DNA from: Deltaproteobacteria bacterium
GTDB lineage: Bacteria > Myxococcota_A > UBA9160 > UBA6930
NCBI GenBank assembly: GCA_029261815.1
Contig: JAJDAQ010000026.1
Coordinates: forward strand, 25,743 to 89,742
DNA length: 64,000 nucleotides
Direction: 5' to 3'
In this document: piece by piece, positions 39,280 through 48,959 of the stretch
How the letters are laid out: each line of letters begins with the position of its first letter
Position numbering within the stretch: the first letter of the stretch is position 1
Position numbers and translations under genes: made by a program
Notes under the pieces: generated by a model
Told to the model about the DNA's origin: nothing
The model's database searches: none
The model's input: only the letters and a program-made list of their open reading frames with translations

Positions 39280-41961
39280 GTGCGCAAGATCCTCCTCATC
39301 GATGCAGCCAACGCGCTCTACCGCGCCTTCTTTGCGCTTCCGCCGCTACGCAACGCCGGTGGCGAACCCACCGGTGCGGTCCTCGGCATTGCGAACATGC
39401 TGCGAAAAGCCATCCGCGAGGAGAAGCCTGACGGCGTCGCTGTCGTGATGGATCCGCCGGGTGGGAGCTTTCGCAAGAAGATCTTCAGCGGCTACAAGGC
39501 CAACCGCGACGCGCAGCCCGAAGATCTCTCGGTGCAGATCCCGATGATGCGGGAGTTGGTCGCCGCGATGAACCTTCCGCTCCTGCAAGTCGACGGCTTC
39601 GAGGCCGACGATGTCATCGCCACACTGGCGACCCAGGCGGGGGACGACTGCGAGGTCGTGATCGTCTCCACCGACAAGGACCTGATGCAGCTCGTGACCG
39701 ATCGGGTCGTGCTGCTCGACACGATGAAGGACAAGCGTGTCGGGCCGGATCAGGTCGTCGAACGTTTCGGTGTGTCTCCGGAGAAGCTGCTGGACGTTCG
39801 CGCGCTCGTCGGAGATCCGTCGGACAACATCCCGGGGGTGAAGGGCATTGGAGAGAAGGGCGCGGCGAAGCTGATCGACGAGTGGGAAACGCTCGAGAAC
39901 CTTCTCGACAACGCCGAGAATGTGAAAGCCAAGCGCGCCCGCGAAGGCCTGGTCGAGCATGCCGACGACGCGCGCCTGTCAAAAGAACTGGCAACGCTTC
40001 GGCTCGACGTTCCGCTCGAGCGCGGTCCCGCGGACCTCGATCTCCCGGAGCCGCAGACGGAGACGCTGCGCGCGCTCTACAAGCGTCTGGAGTTCACGCG
40101 CCTACTCGAAGAGCTCGATGGCGGGGCTTCGGTCAGCCCTGCGGCACCGCCCCGCGCGTCCGCCGTCGAAACCGTAACGACGAAGAAGGCACTTGTGGCC
40201 TCGGTGAAAGCACTGGCAAAGGCGAAGCAGCTCGCGATCGTCCTGGTCGGGGACCCCGAAGGAGGCGGCCTGGTGCCCGAGCCCGTGGGCATTGCCCTGG
40301 CCGCCGACGAGTCCTCTGGTTTCTACTGGGCGACCGGTCACGGAGACCTGTTGGATCGGCCGGAGATCACGTGGCAGGACTCGGTCGAGGCGGTCCAGTC
40401 GATCTTTGGTCGTGCGAAGCCGCCGGCGTGGATGGCGCGCAACACCAAACGCGTCCAGACGTTGTTTGGCGAAGAAGGCATTTCCCTCGATCTCCCGGCT
40501 TTCGACCTCGAGCTGGCGGCGAACCTGGTGGACCCGGCTGCGCAGCGGGGGACTTCCATCCTCACGAGTCAGTGGTTGGGTCAAGAACATCAGAGTTGGG
40601 AGGAACTCGCTGGGCGAGGGGCCAAGGCGACCCCTGCGAGCGAACTCGACGCGGCCGCGGCTGGCGTCTGGGCGGTCGAAGAGGCGTGTGCCTTCGTGGC
40701 TTTGGCGCCCAGGCTTGCGGCGCGGCACGAGACCGACGGGACCTCGGCGCTCTACCAGGACGTGGAGCTACCGCTGACCGCCGTACTCTCGACGATGGAG
40801 CGCAATGGCGTCCGCATCGATGAGGACAAGCTGGGTCAGCTCTCGGTCGAGTACGAACAAGAACTCACCCGCATCGAGGCGCGCATCTTTGAACACGCGG
40901 GTGAAGAGTTCACGATCAACTCGCCCAAGCAGTTGCAGGGGATCCTGTTCGACAAGCTCGGACTGCCGGCCGTCAAGAAGACGAAGACCGGCTACTCGAC
41001 GGACGAGAGTGTGCTCGAGCAGCTGGCTGCCCAGCACGAGCTGCCGGGGGAGATCCTGGCCTGGCGCCGACTGGCGAAGTTGAAGAGCACCTACGTCGAT
41101 GCGCTACCGCCGCTCGTCGATCCGCGGACCGGCCGCATCCACCCGACCTTCAACCAGATCGGGGCCGCGACCGGGCGAATGTCGTCGACCCACCCCAACG
41201 TGCAGAACATTCCAATCCGGACCGCCGAGGGCATTCGGATTCGCGAAGCGTTCATTCCTGCCGAAGGTCATGTCTTGTTGTCCGCAGATTACTCGCAGGT
41301 CGAGTTGCGGATCATGGCGCACTACTCGGGTGACGAGAGCCTGATCGACGCATTCACCCGCGGTGAAGATATCCATCGACGCACCGCGGCCGAAGTCAAC
41401 GATCTCGATCCCGAAGACGTCGACGCGGACCAGCGCGCGGCGGCGAAGGCGATCAACTTCGGCATCCTCTACGGATCGAGCGCCTTCGGGATCGCGAATC
41501 AACTTGGAATTCCGCAGTCCGAGGCGCAGGACACGATCGATCGCTACTTCGCGCGTTACGAGGGCGTCCGTCGCTTCCTCGATGAAACGCAGGAAGCGGC
41601 CCGCGAAGCCGGCTACGTGACCACGCTTCTTGGCAGGCGCCGTTACCTGCCCGACCTCGGGTCGCGGAATCGCGGTCTTCGCCAGGCCGCGGAGCGAATG
41701 GCCACGAACACCGTGATCCAGGGAACCGCTGCGGACCTGATCAAGAAGGCCATGGTCGAAGTCCACGCGGCGCTCGCAGACGAGGGCCTTGGGGCGCGCA
41801 TGATCCTGCAGGTCCACGATGAGCTCGTCTTCGAAGTGGTACCGGACGAAGTGGATGCCACCGACGCGCTCGTCCGCGAGCGGATGGAGCAGGTCTACGT
41901 TCTTGATGTACCGCTCACGGTCGAGGCCGGAACCGGGTCCAACTGGCGGGAGGCGCATTGA
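39280..41961 (+). CDS. polA: DNA polymerase I
   Basis: PolA fills gaps and removes RNA primers. The 893 residues contain a complete 5' nuclease domain (about 1-290: DAANALYRAFF, DGFEADDVIATL, STDKDLMQLV, GDPSDNIPGVKGIG), a 3'-5' exonuclease-like domain (about 300-500) and the polymerase domain with motif A DYSQVELRIMAH (near 669), motif B KAINFGILYG (near 723) and motif C QVHDELVFE (near 844). The proofreading domain lacks the usual DTET metal ligands, so it is probably inactive, as in Taq. GTG start. Confidence 0.97.
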   Translation: MRKILLIDAANALYRAFFALPPLRNAGGEPTGAVLGIANMLRKAIREEKPDGVAVVMDPPGGSFRKKIFSGYKANRDAQPEDLSVQIPMMRELVAAMNLPLLQVDGFEADDVIATLATQAGDDCEVVIVSTDKDLMQLVTDRVVLLDTMKDKRVGPDQVVERFGVSPEKLLDVRALVGDPSDNIPGVKGIGEKGAAKLIDEWETLENLLDNAENVKAKRAREGLVEHADDARLSKELATLRLDVPLERGPADLDLPEPQTETLRALYKRLEFTRLLEELDGGASVSPAAPPRASAVETVTTKKALVASVKALAKAKQLAIVLVGDPEGGGLVPEPVGIALAADESSGFYWATGHGDLLDRPEITWQDSVEAVQSIFGRAKPPAWMARNTKRVQTLFGEEGISLDLPAFDLELAANLVDPAAQRGTSILTSQWLGQEHQSWEELAGRGAKATPASELDAAAAGVWAVEEACAFVALAPRLAARHETDGTSALYQDVELPLTAVLSTMERNGVRIDEDKLGQLSVEYEQELTRIEARIFEHAGEEFTINSPKQLQGILFDKLGLPAVKKTKTGYSTDESVLEQLAAQHELPGEILAWRRLAKLKSTYVDALPPLVDPRTGRIHPTFNQIGAATGRMSSTHPNVQNIPIRTAEGIRIREAFIPAEGHVLLSADYSQVELRIMAHYSGDESLIDAFTRGEDIHRRTAAEVNDLDPEDVDADQRAAAKAINFGILYGSSAFGIANQLGIPQSEAQDTIDRYFARYEGVRRFLDETQEAAREAGYVTTLLGRRRYLPDLGSRNRGLRQAAERMATNTVIQGTAADLIKKAMVEVHAALADEGLGARMILQVHDELVFEVVPDEVDATDALVRERMEQVYVLDVPLTVEAGTGSNWREAH

Positions 41962-42085
41962 GCCACCGGCAACGGGCACGCAACCGCGCAAAGCTCGCGT
42001 TCGAATACGAAGGGCCAGGGCTGCGTCGGACTCTTCAGGGACCCCCCCTGGAGGAAAAACGATCTTCGTCCATGGAGTACACGCG

Positions 42086-42709
42086 ATGACGGCGAAGCCC
42101 TCGGCGGCTGCTTCCGACCACGACGCCATTGCGCGCGTCCTGGCCGGAGAGACCGAGGCGTTCCGCGTCCTGGTCGATCGCTACCAGGGCCGGGCCCAGG
42201 CGCTTGCGCTGCGGGTCCTCCGCAACGACGAAGCAGCGCGGGACGCGGTCCAGGATGCTTTCGTCAAAGCCTATTCCAATCTGGGCAAGTTCGAGGGCCG
42301 CTCGAGCTTCTACACCTGGTTCTACCGGTTGGTGATGAACCAGTGTCTCGATGCCAAGCGCCGGGACAAGGGCGATCGGCACGTCGAGTTCGACGAAGGG
42401 GGTGCGGTGGAAACGAATGTCGAAGCGAGCGCGCTCCCGGTCCCGGAGGTTTCCGGGGTCTCCTTCGCGCCAGCGGCGACCCTGATGCGTAAGGAACTCC
42501 GAGAACACATCGGCCGCGCGATCGAGGCGCTGCCCGAGGGGCCGCGCGAGACGCTGGTGCTCCGGGAAGTGGAGGGGCTGTCCTACAAGGAAATCGCAGA
42601 AGCGCAGGGGATTCCGAAGGGCACGGTCATGAGTCGCCTTCACTATGCGCGCAAACAGATGCAGATCTACCTGATCGAAGCCGGCGTTGCCGAGGGAGAA
42701 ATCGGATGA
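42086..42709 (+). CDS. ECF (RpoE-type) sigma factor 1
   Basis: A 207-residue extracytoplasmic-function sigma factor. Region 2 runs from LVDRYQGRAQALALRVL through AVQDAFVKAYSNL to FYTWFYRLVMNQCLDAKRR; region 4 is EGPRETLVLREVEGLSYKEIAEAQGIPKG and so on. I start it at ATG 42086, with GGAG 8 nt upstream. The next gene overlaps by 4 nt and has the features of its anti-sigma factor. Confidence 0.93.
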   Translation: MTAKPSAAASDHDAIARVLAGETEAFRVLVDRYQGRAQALALRVLRNDEAARDAVQDAFVKAYSNLGKFEGRSSFYTWFYRLVMNQCLDAKRRDKGDRHVEFDEGGAVETNVEASALPVPEVSGVSFAPAATLMRKELREHIGRAIEALPEGPRETLVLREVEGLSYKEIAEAQGIPKGTVMSRLHYARKQMQIYLIEAGVAEGEIG

Positions 42710-43272
42710 ATGCCGAAGAGCGACGTCAGCTCGAACTCGAGGCCTACCACGACGGTGAACTGTCCTGGTGGAGGCGGTGGCGTGTGGAGCGCCGTCTGGC
42801 GCGGGACCCGGCAGCGCGCCGGGATGTCAACGCGCTGGGCGAGGTCGGTCAGCTCGTTCGCGAAGTCGCCGATGAGGCAGCTGCTGTCGGCGATCGTGAC
42901 CTCTGGTCCGGGATCGAAGCCCAGCTCGCTGTCACGCCGGCTCCGGTCGCTGCCGGCGGCAGGCGCGAACGTGTGGACGGCGGCCTCGCAGGGCCTTTGC
43001 GTTGGGGCGGGGCGATCGCGGCTGCCGGCGCGGCACTCGCGCTGACCCTGTTCATTGGCAACGGTGCAGAGACGACGCTCGATCGCACGACTTCACTTCA
43101 CGGCTCGGTGGAGTGGCTCGACAGCGGCGGCGAGGCGACGATGGTGCTCCAGGACGACGAAGAGGCCACGATCATCTGGGTGGTCTCTGAAGCGAAGATC
43201 CCGGGGACGACGCCCGAGGTCAGCCAGGACAATTGGCGAATGGATCAAGGGATGGAGGTCGGACGTGTCTAG
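42706..43272 (+). CDS. Putative membrane anti-sigma factor for ECF 1
   Basis: A 188-residue protein overlapping the ECF gene by 4 nt. The N-terminus (LEAYHDGELSWWRRWRVE) looks like an anti-sigma domain without the zinc-binding His-x3-Cys-x2-Cys. One membrane segment lies at about residues 100-120 (WGGAIAAAGAALALTLFIG), leaving a short, acidic periplasmic part. It likely holds the sigma factor at the membrane until a signal arrives. The family is not recognised in detail. Confidence 0.7.
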   Translation: MNAEERRQLELEAYHDGELSWWRRWRVERRLARDPAARRDVNALGEVGQLVREVADEAAAVGDRDLWSGIEAQLAVTPAPVAAGGRRERVDGGLAGPLRWGGAIAAAGAALALTLFIGNGAETTLDRTTSLHGSVEWLDSGGEATMVLQDDEEATIIWVVSEAKIPGTTPEVSQDNWRMDQGMEVGRV

Positions 43273-43696
43273 AAACCACAAGCGATTCGCGCGCTGGGCG
43301 GCGCTGATGGCGCTCCTGCTGCTCGGGCTCCCGGCCCACGCCGCGGCCGAGAACTATGGTGTGACCGTCCTCCTGGTCTCCGAGGGGAAGGGTGGCGTCG
43401 ACCCCGGTGCCGCGCGCTACCACAAGATCCTGCGCAAACGCCTGCGCTACGAGAGCCTGCGACTCGTGAGCCAGCAGCAGCGCAGCGTTGCGACAGACGC
43501 AATCGGCTCCGTTCCCGTCCCTGGCGCCGAGGCCTTTCGCTTCCGCCCGATCGACACGGGTGGCAAGGGAATCCTGGTCGCCGTCGAGTGGGGCCCGACG
43601 CGCGGCGACTTCCGGCTGCGGAAGGGAAAGCCCCTGATTCTCGGCGGTCCGGCGACGGCCGGTGGTGAACTCGTGGTGGTGCTCGAAGCGCGCTGA
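43265..43696 (+). CDS. Small exported protein of unknown function, third gene of the ECF 1 operon
   Basis: A 143-residue product starting at GTG 43265 (8-nt overlap with the previous gene). Residues 1-29 form a clear Sec signal peptide (basic start, FARWAALMALLLLGLPAHAAAEN). The mature part is beta-rich and basic, with repeated short strands (YESLRLVSQQQRSV, GEAFRF-like, GGELVVVLEAR). I do not recognise a family. Position suggests it is the envelope target or sensor of the sigma/anti-sigma pair. Confidence 0.6.
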   Translation: MSRNHKRFARWAALMALLLLGLPAHAAAENYGVTVLLVSEGKGGVDPGAARYHKILRKRLRYESLRLVSQQQRSVATDAIGSVPVPGAEAFRFRPIDTGGKGILVAVEWGPTRGDFRLRKGKPLILGGPATAGGELVVVLEAR

Positions 43697-43804
43697 GCAC
43701 ATCCCCTGCGGGGGTTCCGTATCGAACTATTTGACGGAAACGCTGCCACTTATCGCGGGACCGGGACACATATAAGACATAAAGCCAATATCCCCTTCCC
43801 AGGG

Positions 43805-43843
43805 AGGCCCGGAACCGGTGAAAGTCGGTTTCGGGCCTTTCCC
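43805..43843 (+). terminator. Terminator after the ECF 1 operon
   Basis: A 13-bp stem (43805-43817 with 43826-43838, one G-U pair) is followed by TTT. It lies about 110 nt past the small exported protein and 57 nt before the convergent pdxH stop. Confidence 0.6.
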
Positions 43844-43899
43844 CGTTCTGGGGCCTGAGGGGTTTCCGGCCTGAGGCTGCCCATCCGCCCGACCCAGGA

Positions 43900-44562
43900 T
43901 CAAGGGTAGAGGCGCTGGCTCTGCCAGCCTGCTGGGAGACGGGTCCATTGGGCACGATCGTGCGCCCGGCCCGGCCGGCTGCACCAGAGTTCGATGCGAT
44001 CTGCGCGCAATCGGAAGCCGCCCCAGTCAGGGGGCCGCGGGACGGCATCACTCGCGGGCCCGTCCAGGGAGACGCCGTACCTGCGCGCTTGGTCAGACAT
44101 CGCATCGAGCAGCAGCTGCCGGTTGGCGAGCGGCTGACTCTGTCGGCTGGCCCAGGCCCCGATCTGTGAGTCGACGGGCCGCGTCGCGAAGTATGCATCG
44201 CTCTCGGCAGGCTCGATCCGGGCCACACGGCCGGAAATCCGGACCTGACGCCCCATCGCGCTGAAGTGGAACACGACGGAGGCCGTCGGTCGCGCCTCGA
44301 GTTCGCGTCCCTTGGGGCTGTCGTAGTGCGAGAAGAAGACGACGGCACCGTCCTCCGGTTCCACCGATTGGACCAGAACCATCCGGGCGGACGGAATTCC
44401 GTCAGCGTCCGCGGTCGCGAGTGCGACCGCGTGGGGACTCGGCTGCCGTCCATCTGCGAACGCTTCGCGCAACCATTCGGCCAGAACTGGAAACGGCTCC
44501 GCCGGAAGGGGGTCGCGCGAGAGCCAGGCATCGGGCCAATCTGCGTCCGGGTTCGTCGACAT
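43900..44562 (-). CDS. pdxH: Pyridoxamine 5'-phosphate oxidase
   Basis: PdxH makes pyridoxal 5'-phosphate with FMN and oxygen. The 220 residues have the split-barrel motifs HAVALATADADGIPSARMVLVQ, VFFSHYDSPKGRELEARP and the C-terminal block PPDWGGFRLRADRIELW with RAHDR and the closing RLYP. The active-site R-x-H (R-A-H) is kept. Divergent from the esterase lipoprotein gene; 61 nt separate the starts. Confidence 0.95.
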   Translation of the reverse strand: MSTNPDADWPDAWLSRDPLPAEPFPVLAEWLREAFADGRQPSPHAVALATADADGIPSARMVLVQSVEPEDGAVVFFSHYDSPKGRELEARPTASVVFHFSAMGRQVRISGRVARIEPAESDAYFATRPVDSQIGAWASRQSQPLANRQLLLDAMSDQARRYGVSLDGPASDAVPRPPDWGGFRLRADRIELWCSRPGRAHDRAQWTRLPAGWQSQRLYP

Positions 44563-44623
44563 GGGCCGATGCTAGCGGCTCACGCAGTCACCATGAGGGG
44601 ACAGCCGGTGGTAGGCTCGTCCG

Positions 44624-45490
44624 ATGCGAATCCCCCTCCTTTTCCTCATGGCGGCGCTCCTGCTGTTGCCCGCGTGCGCGGGTCGCCGCGACGGGCGCTG
44701 GACCGAGTTCCCGCCGGACGCCGCGCACGTCTACCGCGAGCTCGAATCCGTCGCTCTCGAGGTGCACGTGTTCGACCCGCCCGGCAAACGGCTCCCCGCG
44801 CGCGCGGCCGTGCTCTTCTTCCACGGCGGAAGCTGGACCCGGGGCGGCCCGCAGCGTTTCTTTCCGCACGCACGGGAACTCGCGTCGCGTGGCATGGTTG
44901 CACTGTCTGCGTCCTACCGACTCGAAGGAACGCACGGCACCGGCGTCGCCGAGGCCTTGGACGACGCCAAGGCCGCCTACGGCTGGGTGGTGGCGCATGC
45001 GCAGGAGCTCGGGATCGACCCGGATCGGATCGTCGTGGCCGGCGGATCCGCCGGTGGGCAGCTCGCGGCTGGCATCGCCCTGCTCGATCCGCTTCCGTCG
45101 ACGCCGCCCGCGGCGTTGGTGCTCTACAACCCCGCCCTCAATACGGACCCGGACGACTTCGAGGGTCTACTCGGGTGGGCGGCCCGGCCGCGGTTGGAGC
45201 GTCTGTTCGCCGGTCGTTATGCGGAACTGTCGCCCACGCGTCACGTGCGCGCGGGAACGCCGCCCTCAGCATTGTTTCACGGAACCGGTGACTCGATCGT
45301 CCCTGTCGAGCAGAGTCGCGACTTCTGCGATCGACTCGCGGCGGTGGAGACGCGCTGCGATCTGTTCGAGTATCCCGGTGCTCAGCACGGCTCGTTCAAC
45401 TTCGGTTGGGGCCGCCATTACGAAGACGCGGTACTGAAGACCGCGCGTTTCCTGGGTGAGATCGGCTTGCTCCAGCTGGAGGTTCGTTAG
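44624..45490 (+). CDS. Lipoprotein alpha/beta-hydrolase (HSL/carboxylesterase type)
   Basis: The 288-residue enzyme begins with a lipoprotein signal (LLFLMAALLLLPAC; Cys 18 likely lipidated). The esterase machinery is present: oxyanion FFHGGSW, nucleophile VVAGGSAGGQLAA, an Asp in HGTGDSIVPVEQ and a His in GAQHGSFNF. It likely hydrolyses an ester on the periplasmic side of a membrane. Two nt separate it from the PLP lyase gene, so they form a pair. Confidence 0.85.
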   Translation: MRIPLLFLMAALLLLPACAGRRDGRWTEFPPDAAHVYRELESVALEVHVFDPPGKRLPARAAVLFFHGGSWTRGGPQRFFPHARELASRGMVALSASYRLEGTHGTGVAEALDDAKAAYGWVVAHAQELGIDPDRIVVAGGSAGGQLAAGIALLDPLPSTPPAALVLYNPALNTDPDDFEGLLGWAARPRLERLFAGRYAELSPTRHVRAGTPPSALFHGTGDSIVPVEQSRDFCDRLAAVETRCDLFEYPGAQHGSFNFGWGRHYEDAVLKTARFLGEIGLLQLEVR

Positions 45491-45492
45491 GA

Positions 45493-46719
45493 ATGGAATT
45501 GCCCAAGGTCGGTGTGCCGCGAGCAGCACTTCTCGATGAGATGAAGACCCGAAAGCAGCAGGATGCCGACTGGCATGGTGCGCGCACGTTCAGCCTGGTC
45601 TACCCCGCAAACGATGAAGTGGATGCGTTGCTCGCGGATGCGAATAACCTCTACCTCTACGAGAATGCGCTCAATCCGCTGCGCTTTCCGAGTCTGCGTC
45701 AGATGGAACTCGATGTCGTCGACATGACGGCAGGCCTCCTGCACGCGCCGACAGGATATGGGGGTTGTATGACCTCGGGTGGGACCGAGAGCATCATCAT
45801 GGCCGTGCTCGCGGCGCGAGAACGCGCCCGTGCCGAGCGCGGCGTGGAACAGCCGACGCTGGTGGCGCCGTATTCGGCGCATCCGGCTTTCGCGAAGGCG
45901 GCGAAGTACGGGGGGCTCGAGCTGGTCCAGGTGCCACTCGATGATCATCACCGCGCGGACCTCGCTGCGGCGGAACGGTTGATCGACGAACGGACGGCCC
46001 TCGTCGTCGGGTCTGCCCCGAACTATCCATTCGGAACCGTCGATCCGATCCCTCAACTCGCGGGTCTCGCCGCCGCACGGGGAATCTCCTTCCATACGGA
46101 TTCCTGCCTGGGCGGCTTCCTCTTTCCGTTCTGGGAAAAGCTCGGCGAGCCGGTCCCCCCATTCGACTTCCGTGTCGAGGGCGTCACGACCATGAGCGCC
46201 GACGTCCACAAGTACGGGTACACCACGAAGGGGGCGTCAGTGGTGTTGCATCGGGACGAAGAACACCTGAAGAAGTACCAGCGCTTTCTGTACACGGGCT
46301 GGCCCGGCGGCCTGTACCTATCCTTCGCCATGGCCGGCGCACGCCCCGCGGCGCCGATTGCAGCCGCCTGGGCGATCCTGCGACACCTGGGGGAAGAAGG
46401 TTATGTGAAGCTGGCCGGTGAGATTCGCGACGCGGTCCGCGGCTTTCAGGCTGGAATTCGTGCCATTCCAGGAATGCGGATCATCGGAGAGCCCGAGATG
46501 AGCGTGTTCAGCTTCACCTCGGATGCTGCGGATCCACTCGCGATCGGTGACAAGATGGACGAGCGCGGTTGGTGCCTCGATCGCCAGAACGATCCCGACG
46601 CCCTTCATATGATGGTGTCGCCCAAGCATCTCACCGTGGTCGATGCGTTCCTGGCCGACCTGCGCTGGGCGGCCGAGACGGCGGGGACCGCCAGCGATCG
46701 CTCGGCCCGCTATAGCTAG
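45493..46719 (+). CDS. PLP-dependent lyase/decarboxylase of the sphingosine-1-phosphate lyase type
   Basis: This 408-residue fold-type-I PLP enzyme has GGCMTSGGTESIIMAVLAARE, APYSAHPAFAKAAKYGGLE, GSAPNYPFGTVDPI, HTDSCLGGF and the PLP Lys K240 in SADVHKYGYTTKGASVV. This matches the sphingosine-1-phosphate lyase / glutamate decarboxylase-like group closely, and the PNYPxGxxDPI segment favours the former. A role in sphingolipid or related amine breakdown is possible; the substrate is not shown. Confidence 0.85.
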   Translation: MELPKVGVPRAALLDEMKTRKQQDADWHGARTFSLVYPANDEVDALLADANNLYLYENALNPLRFPSLRQMELDVVDMTAGLLHAPTGYGGCMTSGGTESIIMAVLAARERARAERGVEQPTLVAPYSAHPAFAKAAKYGGLELVQVPLDDHHRADLAAAERLIDERTALVVGSAPNYPFGTVDPIPQLAGLAAARGISFHTDSCLGGFLFPFWEKLGEPVPPFDFRVEGVTTMSADVHKYGYTTKGASVVLHRDEEHLKKYQRFLYTGWPGGLYLSFAMAGARPAAPIAAAWAILRHLGEEGYVKLAGEIRDAVRGFQAGIRAIPGMRIIGEPEMSVFSFTSDAADPLAIGDKMDERGWCLDRQNDPDALHMMVSPKHLTVVDAFLADLRWAAETAGTASDRSARYS

Positions 46720-48959
46720 GGTTGCTCCGCGGCGCGCGCAGCTGCCTCACGGACACGGCCTAGCAAGCTGCGGCTCTCCTCGGTGCGGGCGGACCCGTCG
46801 AGGTGCTCGGCGTAGGGGAGGGCGCGAGCTGGCCGTCCGCGGTTCATCTGGAATGCGATCATGGCGTAGAGCAGGTCCGGCTGCGTCGGCGTCAGGCGTA
46901 GCCCGGCCTCGAACGCGGCCTCGGCACGGTCCATGCGTTTCAACTGTTCCAAGACCAGTCCGAGATTGAAGAACATCCGCGGCGTGGCGCCGGGTAGCGC
47001 GGTGGCCTGGTCGAGGTAGTTGAGCGCCTGGTCGGTTCGGCCGAGTTCGGCCAGCAACAAGCCGAGGTCCTGGTGTAGGCGCGCTGAGGTCGGGTTCGCG
47101 GCGATCGCCTTTCGCAAGACGGGCTCGGCGTGCTCCGGGTTCCCGCGTTGTGCCATCCGGTGTGCCACGCGCCGTGCCGCGGCTTCGAAGCCGGGGTCCA
47201 GAAAGAGGGCGGCGCGATAGAGGGTGTCCGCTTCCGGGTCCCCTCGTTGCTCCGCGAGTTGAGCGCGCTCGAACTGGGCGGCCGGGGTGTCGGCGGACGC
47301 CCGAAGCAGGGATTCGAACTCGGCCAACACCTGGTCCCGTCGTGCCAGGTCGCTTCCGAGCGTGGTCGGGGGCGCCGGCGCAAGCGCGCGCGCCGCCTCG
47401 AGTCGGACCGCGCGAACGGGGTCGCCCAATGCCAGGCGTAGCGCCTCATGCCGTTGCGGTCCCGCGTGGTGCGCCACCGCGCGGATGGCGTGTACGCGCA
47501 CCCATGGGTCCGCGTCCTTCGCGAGACGCGCGAGCACCGCGGGGTCGGCCTGACCCGATTGCGCGAGTCGGTCGATGGCGGCCGCGCGTAGGATCCCGGC
47601 CTGGCCGGCGTTCTGTGAAAACGATCGAACCCGTTCGACGTCGGGGTCTGCAACGACGTCGCTCGGGTTCTCGCGACGGTTCGGGCCGTACCATTCGTCC
47701 AGTCGGGCGGCCGCCCAATCGGCTCCTCGATCCGCGTGGCAGCCCGTGCACGCATCCGGTGCTCCGAGGTCGGCTGACCGCGCGGGATTCGGGATGCGGA
47801 ACGCGTGATCGCGCCGTGCGTCGACGCCCATATAGACCTGTGCCGGCATATGACAGTTCACACACGAAGCCCCTTCGGAGCCGGGAGCGTGTCGATGGTG
47901 CGCGGGGGAATCGTAGTCGGTGGCCTTGCCGAGTTGCGCGGCAAATTTCGAAGGCGGCGCATCGCCATGACATCCCATGCACAGGCCATTGCCAGGGTCC
48001 CGTGTCGTTGCGCGGTGTGGGTCGTGGCAGTCGCCGCACTGCACGCCGGCTTCCGCCATGCGGCTTTGGAGGAACGAACCCAGCACATAGACTTCTTCGC
48101 GGATCTGCCCGTCCGCGTGATAGAGGGGCGGGGCGGGCACCACGGGCAAGAACTGGTCGAGAAGCGGACCGCCGGGAATGGCATCTGCGACGAGTTCGGT
48201 GCGCCTCGAATGGCAGGGGCCGCAGCTGCCCTCGGGATCCGCGCCGGGTTGAATGGGGAGTTCCTTCTTTCCGCCGGTTCCTTGCGCCCACGCGACGTGG
48301 GCGGCTCCGGCTCCGTGGCATGCCTGACAGCCGACATCGATTTCGGCCCATGTGGTCGAGTAGGACTGACTGACTTCGTCGAAGCCGCGTTCGACCGCGG
48401 TCGAGTGGCAGCTGGCACATTGATGGTTCCAGGACTGGTACACGCCGGTCCAATGGAAGGGATCGCCCGGCGCAGGGGGCTCGTCGCCGGACAGGTCGAA
48501 CCAAAGCTGGCCGCCCTGGTCTAGTGGACGTGCATCCCAGGCGATCGGAAAGGACTGCAAACGCCCACCGGGCAAGGCCACCAGGAGTTGTTGGAGCGGG
48601 TCGACCCCGAAGACATGGGTTGCCTCGAACAGCGCCTTGCGTCCGTCCCGGCCCGCGGTCTGCAGCAGGAAGCGATCGCCTCGACGGAAGAAGCGGGTCG
48701 CGGATTCTCCGGCACCGAATGTCACGTCGTCGAAGTCGCCAAGGACCGTTTCGGATGTCGCGATCTGCATGGCGAGGTCGTGGTGGGAGCCCTGCCACGC
48801 TTCGGCCGCATCCGGATGGCAGCCGGCACAGTCGGTGTCCCGAGCGTACGCAGGGTCGCTGCGGGGACCGGGAGCCGAACTCGTGGACTCGGGATCCGCG
48901 CACCCCGATAACACGAGAAGCACGATGAAACCCCGCAACACCGTGCCCCTGCTTCGCAT
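46716..48959 (-). CDS. Octahaem cytochrome c lipoprotein with HEAT and TPR repeats
   Basis: The 747-residue protein (ATG at 48959) starts with a lipobox (VLLVLSGC, C20). Eight CxxCH haem sites follow: CAGCH, CASCH, CQACH, CGPCH, CGDCH, CMGCH, CVNCH and CTGCH. Next come HEAT-like repeats (WVRVHAIRAVAHHAG, PVRAVRLEAARAL) and then about five TPRs to the C-terminus. It is an outward-facing electron-transfer or sensing protein; cytochrome c554-like folds are common for this layout. Partner unknown. Its start diverges from the ECF 2 gene. The stop overlaps the end of the PLP lyase gene by 4 nt. Confidence 0.88.
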   Translation of the reverse strand: MRSRGTVLRGFIVLLVLSGCADPESTSSAPGPRSDPAYARDTDCAGCHPDAAEAWQGSHHDLAMQIATSETVLGDFDDVTFGAGESATRFFRRGDRFLLQTAGRDGRKALFEATHVFGVDPLQQLLVALPGGRLQSFPIAWDARPLDQGGQLWFDLSGDEPPAPGDPFHWTGVYQSWNHQCASCHSTAVERGFDEVSQSYSTTWAEIDVGCQACHGAGAAHVAWAQGTGGKKELPIQPGADPEGSCGPCHSRRTELVADAIPGGPLLDQFLPVVPAPPLYHADGQIREEVYVLGSFLQSRMAEAGVQCGDCHDPHRATTRDPGNGLCMGCHGDAPPSKFAAQLGKATDYDSPAHHRHAPGSEGASCVNCHMPAQVYMGVDARRDHAFRIPNPARSADLGAPDACTGCHADRGADWAAARLDEWYGPNRRENPSDVVADPDVERVRSFSQNAGQAGILRAAAIDRLAQSGQADPAVLARLAKDADPWVRVHAIRAVAHHAGPQRHEALRLALGDPVRAVRLEAARALAPAPPTTLGSDLARRDQVLAEFESLLRASADTPAAQFERAQLAEQRGDPEADTLYRAALFLDPGFEAAARRVAHRMAQRGNPEHAEPVLRKAIAANPTSARLHQDLGLLLAELGRTDQALNYLDQATALPGATPRMFFNLGLVLEQLKRMDRAEAAFEAGLRLTPTQPDLLYAMIAFQMNRGRPARALPYAEHLDGSARTEESRSLLGRVREAAARAAEQP

